A DNA stretch of 30,122 nucleotides from JBMONI01 sp049324575. GTDB lineage: Bacteria; Omnitrophota; Omnitrophia; Omnitrophales; Aquincolibacteriaceae. Position 1 is the first letter of the stretch, and the number at the start of each line of letters is the position of its first letter. A program made the translations under genes and the position numbers. Positions 1 through 8,400 of the stretch are shown piece after piece. The notes below the pieces were generated by a model. The model was not told where the DNA came from. It was given only the letters and a program-made list of their open reading frames with translations, and ran no database searches. Where the stretch lies: assembly GCA_049324575.1 (NCBI GenBank), contig JBMONI010000003.1, forward strand, positions 1 to 30,122, written 5' to 3'.

Positions 1-333
1 GATCAAGACCAGCAAGATCAAGAGCAACAACAGGATCAAGAGCAGCAACAGGATCAACAGCAGCCCAAGGATCAGGAGCAGGACGAGAAGGATCAGCAGG
101 AGCAACAAGACCCGCAAGAAAAAGAACAGGATCAACAACAGGATCAGCAGGATCAGGAGCAGCAGGAAGAGCAACAGCCCCAAGGCCAGCGTCCCAAGCC
201 CTTGCAGGGGCAGATGACCCTCGAGAATGCCCTGAGGGTCCTGGACGCGCTTAAAGAATCCGAAAAAGAACTTCAGGATCTTCGGCGACCTTCTTCGGAA
301 GGGGAGCCCCCGATCGTCGAGAAGGACTGGTAG
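1..333 (+). CDS. C-terminal end of a Gln/Asp-rich protein, probably BatC-like (5' end outside window)
   Basis: Frame 1 is open from the first base to a TAG at 331-333, giving 110 residues whose start lies to the left. About the first 65 residues are almost only Gln, Asp, Glu and Lys in short D-Q-Q and Q-E-Q units, a flexible charged tail. The last 40 residues are ordered: a helix with the pattern MTLENALRVLDALKESEKE, then a basic/proline stretch, ending in VEKDW. A Q-rich linker followed by a helix of the type 'eeAlrlLdALkesEkel' and a KDW end is what I know from Bat aerotolerance-operon TPR/VWA proteins (BatB/BatC type), which act at the cytoplasmic membrane. That assignment rests on the tail alone, because the TPR or VWA domain would lie outside the window. 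It could be any other protein with such a tail. No partner bat gene follows; the next gene is yqeY. Confidence 0.6.
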   Translation, partial: DQDQQDQEQQQDQEQQQDQQQPKDQEQDEKDQQEQQDPQEKEQDQQQDQQDQEQQEEQQPQGQRPKPLQGQMTLENALRVLDALKESEKELQDLRRPSSEGEPPIVEKDW

Positions 334-344
334 AAAGCCAGTTA

Positions 345-379
345 TAAGGGGTAAGCGGTAAGTGGTAGGGAGTAAGGAG
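345..379. repeat. Short degenerate GGTAAG/GGTAGG repeat run
   Basis: Directly after the upstream stop codon the sequence repeats a unit near GGTAAG: GGGGTAAG, CGGTAAG, TGGTAGG, GAGTAAGG. The units are 7-8 bp and imperfect. No function can be read from it; slipped-strand expansion is the simplest origin. Confidence 0.55.
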
Positions 380-406
380 CAAGATATAAAGCTAAGCCAT
401 AGGGAT

Positions 407-440
407 AAAAAAATCTTTCAATCCCGAGAGGGGAATTGAA
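407..440 (-). terminator. Possible intrinsic terminator (minus strand) or simple hairpin
   Basis: TTCAATCCC (417-425) can pair with GGGAATTGAA (431-440) with one bulged base and a short GAGAG-type loop. On the minus strand the stem is followed by seven T (complement of A407-A413), the layout of a rho-independent terminator. No minus-strand gene ends nearby, and on the plus strand the stem is followed by A-rich sequence, so its role after the BatC-like gene is unclear. Confidence 0.3.
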
Positions 441-524
441 TTAAAAATAAAGAACTTACTGCTGGCCATATCACAGACAGCTCTGTTGAAATCCTCAGAA
501 TAGGCGATTCGAAATTGATAAAAT

Positions 525-623
525 GTCATTCCGACTGAAGCGAACAAAGAGCTCTTGAGTGAGCGAAATGGAGGAATCCGAGATCCCTCGATTCCGTCGC
601 TATGCTCAGTCGCTCGGGATGAC
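525..623. repeat. Palindromic dispersed-type element with GTCATYCCGA ends
   Basis: The element starts with GTCATTCCGAC at 525 and ends with GCTCGGGATGAC at 612-623, which are imperfect inverted ends. Inside are GAGGAATCCGAGATCCCTCG and a second GCTCAGTCGCTCGG arm. Non-coding elements of this kind (GTCATTCC...GAGGAATC...GATCCCTCG...GGGATGAC) occur in many copies in various bacterial genomes and fold into a long hairpin in RNA. Related 50-bp copies lie at 1246-1295 and 1553-1602. No transposase is present, so it would depend on a factor elsewhere. Confidence 0.6.
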
Positions 624-697
624 AAAGGAAAGAAACAGATTGTCCAGAATGACACATGATCGAGGATTTCAAAAGAGCCCTCGCTCACAATTTTAAA

Positions 698-703
698 AAG
701 GAG
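698..703 (+). promoter_or_regulatory. Ribosome binding site of yqeY
   Basis: AAGGAG lies 8 bases before the ATG at 712. It favours this start over the in-frame ATG at 721. Confidence 0.75.
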
Positions 704-711
704 AACTTGCG

Positions 712-1158
712 ATGTCCCTCATGGAAAAGATCAATCACGACCTCAAAGAAGCCATGAAAGCCAGAGACAGCGACCGGACGGATACGCTCCGGATGCTCAA
801 AGCCGCGATCCTGAACGCCGCGATCGCGCAAAAGGTCCAGGATCTCGCCGATCCGGAGATCCTGGCGACCCTCCAGAAGCAGGCCAAACAGCGCCGGGAA
901 AGTATCGACCAGTTCGAGAAAGCCGGGCGCGTCGAGCTTCTTGCCAAAGAAAAGCGGGAACTCGTCATCCTGGAGGCTTATTTACCAAAACAGCTCAGCG
1001 ATCCGGATCTGGCGGTTCTTGTTCAGGCCGCCGTGAAGGAGGCCGGAGCGGTCTCCAAGGCCGAAACCGGGAAGGTCATGAAGATCCTCATGCCGCGAGT
1101 CAAAGGTCAGGCGGACGGCAAGCGCATCAACGAAGTCCTTGCGACCATTCTCAAATGA
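712..1158 (+). CDS. yqeY: YqeY / GatB-like domain protein
   Basis: This 148-residue cytoplasmic protein is the free-standing version of the tail domain of GatB, the subunit of the tRNA-dependent Asn/Gln amidotransferase. The usual YqeY length is close to 148-150. Family features are all visible: an N-terminal helix pair with the pattern MEKINHDLKEAMKARD and TLRMLKAAI, the central QRRESIDQFEKAGR segment, the conserved LPKQLS turn near residue 90, and the C-terminal module GAVSKAETGKVMKILMP followed by the GQADGK loop and a final helix. A good ribosome binding site fixes the start. The precise role of YqeY is not settled; tRNA binding or amidotransferase-related action is inferred from GatB. 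In many genomes it lies beside rpsU or dnaG, which are not seen here. The gene stands alone between repeat-bearing spacers and appears intact. Confidence 0.95.
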   Translation: MSLMEKINHDLKEAMKARDSDRTDTLRMLKAAILNAAIAQKVQDLADPEILATLQKQAKQRRESIDQFEKAGRVELLAKEKRELVILEAYLPKQLSDPDLAVLVQAAVKEAGAVSKAETGKVMKILMPRVKGQADGKRINEVLATILK

Positions 1159-1245
1159 GCGAATCGAGTCATCCCGGTCTCAAAGGACACGGATAGTCAT
1201 CCTGATTTGAAAAGAAACGGATAACGGATCGTAGTTATCGAGTAA

Positions 1246-1295
1246 GTCATCCCGAGCGGAACATTCCCGAGCCAATATTCGAGGGATCTGATCTC
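1246..1295. repeat. 50-bp dispersed repeat, copy A
   Basis: The copy begins GTCATCCCGAGCGGAACAT and ends TCGAGGGATCTGATCTC. It differs from copy B at four of 50 positions. The arm GAGGGATCT (1281-1289) can pair with AGATCCTC just downstream (about 1309-1316), so the unit is probably half of a larger hairpin element whose right side has decayed. Confidence 0.75.
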
Positions 1296-1339
1296 CGGCC
1301 CCTGATGAGATCCTCGAGGCGAAACCCGATCCATGGCTT

Positions 1340-1367
1340 GGTAGGTCACGTTTAAACGTGACCTACC
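1340..1367. repeat. Perfect 28-bp palindrome
   Basis: The 14-base arm GGTAGGTCACGTTT is followed at once by its exact reverse complement, with GTTTAAAC at the centre and no spacer. In RNA it would form a stem with a minimal loop. It lies between the ends of two convergent genes, so it may serve as a two-way terminator, although a T-tract is missing on both strands. A site for a dimeric protein or a mobile-element end are alternatives. Confidence 0.8.
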
Positions 1368-1468
1368 TTAGTGGTCAATTGTTTCCCAAAGTGGCGCCCA
1401 ACCTTTCGAGCCATTCCTTGGAAAGACCTCAAATGACGGGTCCGGAGAGCCGAATTTTCCCTATCTAG

Positions 1469-1505
1469 TTATTTAACATAAGATACATTATAGGACGTTA
1501 AATAA
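1469..1505. repeat. AT-rich inverted repeat
   Basis: TTATTTAAC (1469-1477) and GTTAAATAA (1497-1505) are exact inverted copies around a 19-base loop. The surrounding 45 bases are far richer in A and T than the rest of the window. It could be an operator, a decayed mobile-element end or a weak terminator beyond the minus-strand pair of genes. Confidence 0.5.
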
Positions 1506-1552
1506 TAGAGCAAGCGTCTTCTATCTTGTTCCCATGCCGCTAAGCGAATCGA

Positions 1553-1602
1553 GTCATCCCGAGCGGAACATTTCCGAGCAAGTAGTCGAGGGATCTGATC
1601 TC
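1553..1602. repeat. 50-bp dispersed repeat, copy B
   Basis: The copy begins GTCATCCCGAGCGGAACAT and ends TCGAGGGATCTGATCTC, in direct orientation to copy A and 307 bases after it. The two differ at four positions. The bases just before it (GCGAATCGA) also occur just after yqeY near 1159, so the family seems to have a longer unit than the 50 bases shared here. Confidence 0.75.
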
Positions 1603-1670
1603 TATGGTCTAGTCTTTGGGGCTGGACGAGAATAGATCCGCAAGGCGCGGCCGGATCGGATAAGTGGCTT

Positions 1671-1850
1671 TTATATCTTCCCCGCGCGGAAAGCTTCCCA
1701 GATCCTGCGGGTCTTTCCCTTGAGCACCTTCCTGCAAAGCGCATTGGCGGAGGCCAGCCATTCAAGCTTATGCCGAAGGGACAGTTGGCGGTATTCCCGG
1801 ATCTGCTTGCGGGTGACACGATAAGAATAGCCTTTTGCGGTCTTACGCAT
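1671..1850 (-). CDS. 59-residue partner protein of the nucleotidyltransferase
   Basis: Translating the minus strand from ATG at 1848-1850 to TAA at 1671-1673 gives 59 residues, very basic, with MRKTAKGYSYRVTRKQIREY at the start and ending RAGKI. The middle RQLSLRHKLEWLASANALCR is a predicted amphipathic helix with the KLEWL pattern; the next part KTRRIWEAFR is a second helix. I know small proteins of this shape ('...ls.eeKLeWLeeaneFl.ka....krireklR.G.i') beside nucleotidyltransferase genes in many environmental bacteria, usually called hypothetical. The start codon overlaps the end of the upstream gene by 8 bases, and GGGGAG lies 4 bases before the ATG inside that gene, so the two are translationally coupled. 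Its job is unknown; binding or control of the nucleotidyltransferase is the natural guess. A 116-residue reading in another frame overlaps it but shows no protein-like pattern. Confidence 0.75.
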   Translation of the reverse strand: MRKTAKGYSYRVTRKQIREYRQLSLRHKLEWLASANALCRKVLKGKTRRIWEAFRAGKI

Positions 1851-2358
1851 AGCGCTCCCCGTCCGATTCCCGGATCACCTGTTTCAGGGCAAGGATATCC
1901 GAATGGTCCTGCATGCGACCGGCATGGACCTTCATTCCGATAAGGTCCTGGATCGAAACCAGCGGCAGCGTAAGGCCGCCTTCTTTCATGCGGATGGATC
2001 TCTTGCGAGCCTTCGCATAGGTCAGCGGAAGATTCACCAGAAGATCGATCTCTTCATAGGGTTTTTTCGGATGAAAGAGCGTTAAAGCGGCCATGCCCTT
2101 CGTTTGTTTCCATTTCTTCCAGTTCGCCGGGAGCAGGAATTCTTCGATCGAGACGGGGATCTTGGGCCGGAGGCCCAAGGCCAGCACCGCCTTCTTCAAA
2201 CGCGAAAGATTGGCCGTGGAAGGATCGATCAGGATATCCAGGTCCTTGGTGAAACGAGGAACGCCATAGAGATTGACCGCCATGCCGCCCGCGATCAGAT
2301 ACCGGACGCCATATTTCCGAAAGGTATGGAATACTTTTTCGTAATACATGGCAGGCAT
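1843..2358 (-). CDS. Nucleotidyltransferase of the AbiEii/MNT type
   Basis: This 171-residue protein has the core of a minimal nucleotidyltransferase: YLIAGGMAVNLYG (GG at residues 24-25), then KDLDILID with the metal-binding pair D39 and D41, and a third acidic strand EEIDLLVNLP with D105. The closing part SIQDLIGMKVHAGRMQDHSDILAL matches the end of AbiEii/DUF6036-like proteins ('D.i.mK..agR.qD..Di..L'). Members transfer a nucleotide to tRNA or protein, and several act as toxins or antitoxins. The catalytic residues are intact, so it is probably active. The start is uncertain. Met1 at 2358 overlaps a TATAAT box, and no ribosome binding site is visible; Met4 at 2349 lies 7 bases after that box and fits a leaderless start. 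It heads a two-gene unit with the 59-residue gene and is transcribed in the same direction as the giant gene, 57 bases after that gene ends. Confidence 0.9.
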   Translation of the reverse strand: MPAMYYEKVFHTFRKYGVRYLIAGGMAVNLYGVPRFTKDLDILIDPSTANLSRLKKAVLALGLRPKIPVSIEEFLLPANWKKWKQTKGMAALTLFHPKKPYEEIDLLVNLPLTYAKARKRSIRMKEGGLTLPLVSIQDLIGMKVHAGRMQDHSDILALKQVIRESDGERYA

Positions 2359-2361
2359 TAT
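2356..2361 (-). promoter_or_regulatory. Putative -10 box for the nucleotidyltransferase unit
   Basis: On the minus strand GGTTATAATG contains a perfect TATAAT. Seven bases later comes ATG (2347-2349), which would place the transcription start at or next to this codon. No good -35 hexamer is found 16-18 bases upstream. The box suggests that the small unit is transcribed on its own and not only by read-through from the giant gene. Confidence 0.4.
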
Positions 2362-2415
2362 AACCGAGCCTATTCCAAAGATGTAGGGTGAAAAAACGGG
2401 CCGGGAGCGGATCGC

Positions 2416-5400
2416 TTAAGCCGAACGCGCGGCGGCCAGGCCCAGGAAATGATCGCGGAGCGCATCGCCGACCTGCTCAAAGGCATAGGTCCTGGATCGC
2501 GAGCCGGCCCCGCCGACTCCCCCGGCGCCGCGGTTCATGATCGCATCGAACTCACTTCCGAGCATCGCCGCGACCATACTGAGTTCGATGATCCTGCGCA
2601 GCTCGCCCTCGGAAGTTTCCGCGGTCATGGCATCGGCAAGAACCTGGAGCCAGGGCCCTTTGGGGATAGCGCCCTGGGTCAGCCGATCGTCCTCGTTCAG
2701 GATCAAGGCCAAGTGCTCGCGCAACTTGGCATCTTCAGGCGCGATCCCCGTCATTTGGCGCTGGAATTTGACCGAATCTCCGTAGGTCTTTCCGATCGCT
2801 TTCAACCCTTTCTCGGTAGCTAGGTTCCCGGTGATCACGACCTTGAACGCGCTGACCAGTTCCGCGATCTCATCGGCCGGTTTGCCGATCAACAGGGCCT
2901 GGATCGCGCTGGGGACTCCCCTTTCGGGATCATCCATGGTCCGCTGAACGGCCATAATGAGATCGCGCCATTTTCCGTTGCGCGTGAGTGTCAGGATCTC
3001 CTGGGGCGATAATCCGGAAGCTGCTTGCAACAGAACGGCAAGATGCGATTCCAGTCTTGCGAAATAAGTTCCGACCTCGGGAGGAAGGAAGGTCCGGTCC
3101 GTGCTCTGGATCGCTTCCCAGGACACCGCATAGGCAAAGACTTCATGGACCGTATCATAAAGTCCCTGGTTCCTCGTGAAATCGAATTCCCGCGCATAAT
3201 TCATGAGCGCCTTTCGCCCCGTGATATGGGCTTCTTCATGGTGGAGCCACAGCCAGAGCTTCCACGCTTCCGTTGCCGGGCTCTGGCCGCTTTCTAGCAT
3301 CCCCTTAATGTTGAATCCGACGATCGGGGTCCGGGGCCGGGTATCCGCATAAGCGCGGGCGTTCGGATTGCGTTCGAACATGCGATCATCCAACTCCGCC
3401 CGAAGGATCGCTACATGGTTCCTTCCCAGGAGCATATCCGGAATGATCTCAATGCCGGGAGCACCGAAACCCCGCTCCGCCTTCGCGATCCGCAGGAGTT
3501 CCGTGTAGATCGCTTTCACCCGGGCTTGCTGGTCCACGGTCAACCCGCCGGTCCGTTCCGCCAATTCACGGATCCGATCCGTCTCTTCGGCCGTGATCCC
3601 GGGTTGTTCTTCTGCCGCTTCGCGTAATTCCGGCCGTCCGGGGACAGAAGCCGGCTGGGGTGCTGCAGCGCCTTTCCCTTCCACCTGGGCAATGAACGCA
3701 TCAAGGCCAGGGTCCGTAAATGCCGCAGCCGGAAGATCCGGCAAGATCGCATCGACCTCGGCCCTAAAGGCAGTTCGATCCATCTCGTCTTGGCGGACAA
3801 GTTTTGCCCGCTCGGCGATAAAACTCCATGGCGTAAAATCAAGCCGCGCCTGGATCCGGTCACCGCTTGCATGGCGAAGGGCAACTTTCAGCACAACGCG
3901 ATGCCCCTGCTCCATTTCTTTCAGGACCCGTTTATTGATCCTGTCTTGGTGGGTTTCATAGCTTAAAGGCAGTCTCTCGAACGTACCCCCGTCGATGCTG
4001 ATCATCGTTCCGTCCTCAAATCGTTCGGTGGCTTCCGGAACGCTTTGATATTGCGTGACCCCGATCTGACTCTTAATGATATTTCGGTCGGCTTGGGCCA
4101 AGGCATCCATGTTCGGATCCATCAAAGACGGCGTGATGTTCAGTTCTCCGTCGGCATGGGGAGGATGGTTGTGCTGTTGGGATGTCATATGGGCGCCTAG
4201 CATTTCGGTCCCGGTAAAGCGGGTTCCGATCCCCGTCCAAAGCCCCGTAAATCCGGTTCCGGCCGGCCGGAACAAGGAAAATTCCTTTGTCTGCTGGCCG
4301 TGGACATAGTGGTCCGCAAGCGTCAAAGCGCTCTCATCCACTTCGGCGAAAAAGACACCCCGTTTGCGATCAAGGTATTGGTTGGGTCTTTTCATCAGAT
4401 CGGCAAAATCAACTCGCGCGGGCTGATGGGTCCGACGGTCCTTAAGAACATAGCGGTCGCGGACAAAAGCCGCGATAACCGGATCGGTTGTCGCGTCGAG
4501 TGAAAATGCTTCAAGAGCTCTGGCGGCGAATTCTTCGATGCGGTTAAGGCGCGCCAGGTCCGATTTTCGATGAGGCGGCGTTAGCGGAATCCCATCCAGA
4601 ATCCCCGGTATTCCCTCCAAGGCCATTTTGGCTTTTGCGATCTCAGTTTGGGCGGTTCGGATTTGCTGCTTGATGTCATCGGAGAGTTTTTGCGGGTTAA
4701 AATTTTTCGTTTTTTTCCGCAATTCCGCAAGGATAGCTTCATTGTCGTCGATCTTCTTGACATGAGAAGCCCGTAATTGTGCCTGCCGTTGCAGTTTTTC
4801 CAGCTCGCGGTCTTGGTTAAGAATGCGCTGCAATTGACGGATAAAGAAATGGCTGACCGATCGGCCCTCGGGGCCTCGGCGATTCAAAGCGCGCATGAAT
4901 TCGACCGCGAACAAGTTGAAATCTTCATAATCCATGATCTGGTGGGCGGTCTCAAGAAGCCGTCGGGCGCGAGGTGCCCTCTTCCCCGGCGTCGGCTCGG
5001 CCATGAGCGCGTCCACTTGAGCCTCGATGGAATCCTTAACCGCTTGGCTGACCTTGGAACCCGGGGCTTTGGACGGTTTCGTCTCGCTTTGGCGTTCGGT
5101 CATCATTTGCGTCCGGATCGGATCGATCTCTTGGATCCGGAGGATCTTTTCGCGGATCTGATCCGCGCTGTATAAGTGCCAATGGACCAGGTTCTTGACG
5201 GATTTTGCATTGCGGATGATGTCAATGACCAGGCGGGTGTCATAGCCCAAGTCCCGAACGATGTTGGTCAGGTAGATCACCGCATTCATCGCACTTCGCA
5301 TGGTCTCGACATCAAAACCCGCGTGATGTGCGTAGCTCAGGATCTTGGTCATCATCATTTGCACATCATAGGCCCGTCCGCTTTCGCGGTCGACCTCGCG

Positions 5401-8400
5401 CGCCAGCATCTGGGCGAAATAGTTCATGATTTCCTCGAGTTCGGCCTCGCTGTCCGGTTTCATGATCTCCGGGCGCGGAAAGACAAGGTGCAGTTCTTCA
5501 TGGAACATCGATTGCTTTTCCCAGGCTTTATCGATGGCGATAAAACCGGTCAAGCCGAAAAGGTCATCACCGAACTTCTTGGAGGTCTTGAACTCTTTTC
5601 CGATAAAAACCTCGGAACCCGAACGGTTCTTCCATTTATTGCCGAGGAATCTCCAGTATTGGCCGAGCCGTTCCGCCGCATTCCCTCCGGTGCGGAATAC
5701 CACGATCGGAATATTGGAATAACCGTGCGCCTGGCGCCATTCGCGGTTCGCTTCCTCGGTCATTCTTTGACGGATCTCGCGCTCTTCTTTTTCAGTGGTG
5801 GGGGCTGGATTGCTCGCAAGATAAGACCGGTATTTCTGTTCGGCGGCAGCCCGGACCGCTTCGATATGAGAAGTCGAAGAGCCGTAGTCGAAGACAAACT
5901 CGGCGAAATCCCCCCTCAGCGGATCATCGGGATCCTTGAGACCGTTGAAGAAAAAGTCGGTCAGATCCCGAACAAAGGCTTTTCGGTCTTTTTTGTCAAG
6001 GCCCCGTTGAGGATCACGATTGAGCTGTAGTTGCGACGCAAAGAGTTTAGCAGCACGGTTGCACGCCGCACGCCGCTTTTCGCCGGCCGATGCTCGCGCT
6101 TCTTCCCAGGCTTTTTGGATCTCGCTGTTCGCTTTCTGATATTCGAAACGAGTAAGCTGGAAGATATCCCAATCTTTTGCATGCAGGGCGAATTTCCCGA
6201 TCTGTTCGATCGTGAGACTAACGCCGTCTGCGCTGGTTTGGGCAAGGATTGCAGAATGATTTCCGGCATTCTTCAGATATTGAGCCGTTTGTGTGAAAAG
6301 CTCCATCACCGCGATCTCTTCCTTGATCTTCTTGGATCCGGAGTCTTTCATCATTTTGAGCAGGATCTCCGCAGTCGGCTCGCCCTGGAAATTTTTCGCC
6401 CATTCCTTGTAGTACTCCCCAAATTTTTTCGGGTCGCGTTCCATGGCCCTTTGGAGCAGCCGCGAAGGTGTCGTTGACATCATTTGTCGGTAACGGTCTT
6501 CCCCCACCTGGTTACGCATCAGGGCCCCGACTGCTCTGGCGATCGCAAGCCCGGCATCCGAATCCAACCCGATCTCGAACAGCGCATCGAATAATTGCTG
6601 GTCCGTGCGGTCTTCGCTGCCGATCCGCGCAAGGACTTTCTGCGCTTCCGCAATATCGCGGGCGAATTCTTTAAGCTCTTGCAGGACGGTCTGTAAAGCT
6701 CGCGTGGCGGCAAGAGACGCCTGGAATTCTTCCTCGAATCTCTGGAGGAGTTCGACTTCCGAGATCTCGGGGCCCATCGACAGGAACCATGCGACGAAAC
6801 GCGGACGCTCGGCTCCCGCTGGTAAACCGAAATACAGGCTCTTGGCTAGCGACAATTTCAGCGGGGTTGTCGCGCTCGCATGGAGATTGGAATGGTCTTC
6901 TTCGGTCATCTCGGGACGGGATCGGAACCCTTCGGGGATCCCCGAAAGCTCGTTCAAGTCCTGAAGAGCCTGCAGCATGGCATCGCTTCCGCGGATATCG
7001 CCGTAAGCGGGATCGTTGAGCCCAAGGACAACATTCCCTTGCATGGCGGGATCTTCCTCAAAATGAAAGGCAAGCGATCCGTTAGCTGCGATCTCGTCAA
7101 AAACCACCAGGCCGGGAAGTTCGGATGAGTTGCCGTTGATCGTGGCCATACGCCCTGCCGTGTTATCGACCAAAACAGGTGTTCCGGCCGTGTTGACCAC
7201 CTGATTGCGGCCGAGGAAGATCCGGGTGGAGGCTTCCAGGCGCCTTGGACTGGCAATGTCAGTGACTTGGACCGCGGCAAGTTGCGGCACCGCTCCGCGC
7301 CTTTCCACATGATAGATCGCTTCGACCTTACCGGAATCGAATCCGTCGCGAGCCCGGTTCAGGCCGATCTTAAGATGCCCGTTTCTCGTCCGGTCAAAAG
7401 AAACAACGACCGGGATATCGCTTGTGAGCGTTGCGATCTCGAGGACATGGCCGTGCTCGTCCGAGATCCCGGGCATGCGGATCTGCGAGCCTTCCCGCTC
7501 AAAAGCGAACAGCGTATTATTCGGTCCGGAGCGCACGGCAAATTTCATCCGTCCCATTTCGATCTCAGCGTGGAACCCGACGCTTTCGCGGTCTGGAAGA
7601 CCGTCGATCATCCATACGCCGTTCCGATAAGAAAAGTAAACATGATCGTTCTGGGTTCTCGGAACGATCGCCGTGACCCTGCCATGCTGGTCCAAGATCC
7701 CGAGATCCGTCCCGTTCGCGTCGGGCTGACCGTCGCGAAGCCTTGTCGTGAAGCGAGCCCGCCCGATCTCGTGGATCAATCGTTCGAAGGCGGTTCGATT
7801 GGTTACCTGGTTCAAACGGCGGAGATTACCCGATCCGATGACACGGATGAAATTGAGGAGTTCGATCTCGTCGCGTAACCGAAGGCCCATACCGGCGGCA
7901 ACGCGTAAAGGATCCATGAGCCCTTCAATGTCGGCAAAGGTCGCGCCCGAGCGCACGATGTGGATCAGGTTCTCAAAATCGCTGATGATCCCCGATCGGT
8001 CTTTGATCTTTTGGGCGACCGCCATCGCGGTCCTGATCTCGGCATCTGTCGCGTTCAGGCGGATCCGTGCCCGAATAAGTCCGGTGGTGGGGATTTTGAG
8101 CGTCTCGCATGCCGCTTCGTAAGCGCTCATGTCGCCGAGCAGTTCCTGGAAGACCGTTGCGAATCGGGCCGGGTCCGGCACGGCGATCATCCGCTCGAAA
8201 ACAACGGCAAGAAGATCCCGCCATTCTCCCCCGAGCTTTTTCTCAAGGTCCGCGATCGCTTGCAGCTGATCCGGGCTGATGCGAAAGTAAGTCGCCGCAA
8301 GCCGCTGCCGGACCGGAAGGGCGATATTGCGCGATCCGATGATCGCACTGACGATCGCCCCCATCCTTTCCTTGGCGGGAAGGTTCGTGGCCACGCGGAG

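Larger units (their letters stand above)
334..711. other. Intergenic spacer with repeats, no gene
   Basis: This spacer between the BatC-like end and yqeY has no convincing gene. It holds a run of degenerate GGTAAG-type short repeats (345-379), a hairpin with a T-tract on the minus strand (407-440) and a palindromic dispersed-type element (525-623). A second GTCATTC-like trace (reverse complement CAGAATGACA) lies at 645-654. The minus-strand reading of 98 residues at 392-688 is made of this repeat DNA and I do not call it a gene. Confidence 0.7.
1159..1670. other. Intergenic spacer between convergent genes, repeat-rich, no gene
   Basis: yqeY (plus) and the nucleotidyltransferase unit (minus) converge on this 512-base stretch. 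It holds a 20-base fragment GCGAATCGAGTCATCCCGG (near 1159-1178) shared with the B copy of the 50-bp repeat, the two 50-bp repeat copies, a perfect 28-bp palindrome and an AT-rich inverted repeat. I see no ribosome binding site plus coding pattern. The minus-strand reading of 116 residues at 1469-1819 is out of frame with the 59-residue gene and looks like a shadow. Confidence 0.7.

Noticed and set aside
1..200. GATCAAGAG/CAGCAA nucleotide repeats as a CRISPR or satellite array
   Set aside because: Units are short and irregular, have no spacers and keep one reading frame coding Gln/Asp/Glu up to a proper stop, so they are a low-complexity protein tail.
392..688. Minus-strand frame of 98 residues
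   Set aside because: It runs across the palindromic repeat element and the spacer, with no ribosome binding site or protein-like pattern.
1469..1819. Minus-strand frame of 116 residues
   Set aside because: It overlaps the 59-residue gene in another frame, passes through repeat copy B and the AT-rich patch, and reads as mixed low-quality sequence.
2391..2415. Terminator after the giant gene
   Set aside because: Six T follow CCCGGCCCG on the minus strand, but I find no convincing stem before them.
5176..6030. Plus-strand open frames of 150-335 residues throughout 2449-29124
   Set aside because: All are antisense to the giant gene and show no domain, ribosome binding site or consistent neighbour order. 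The minus frame carries catalytic motifs in the same places.
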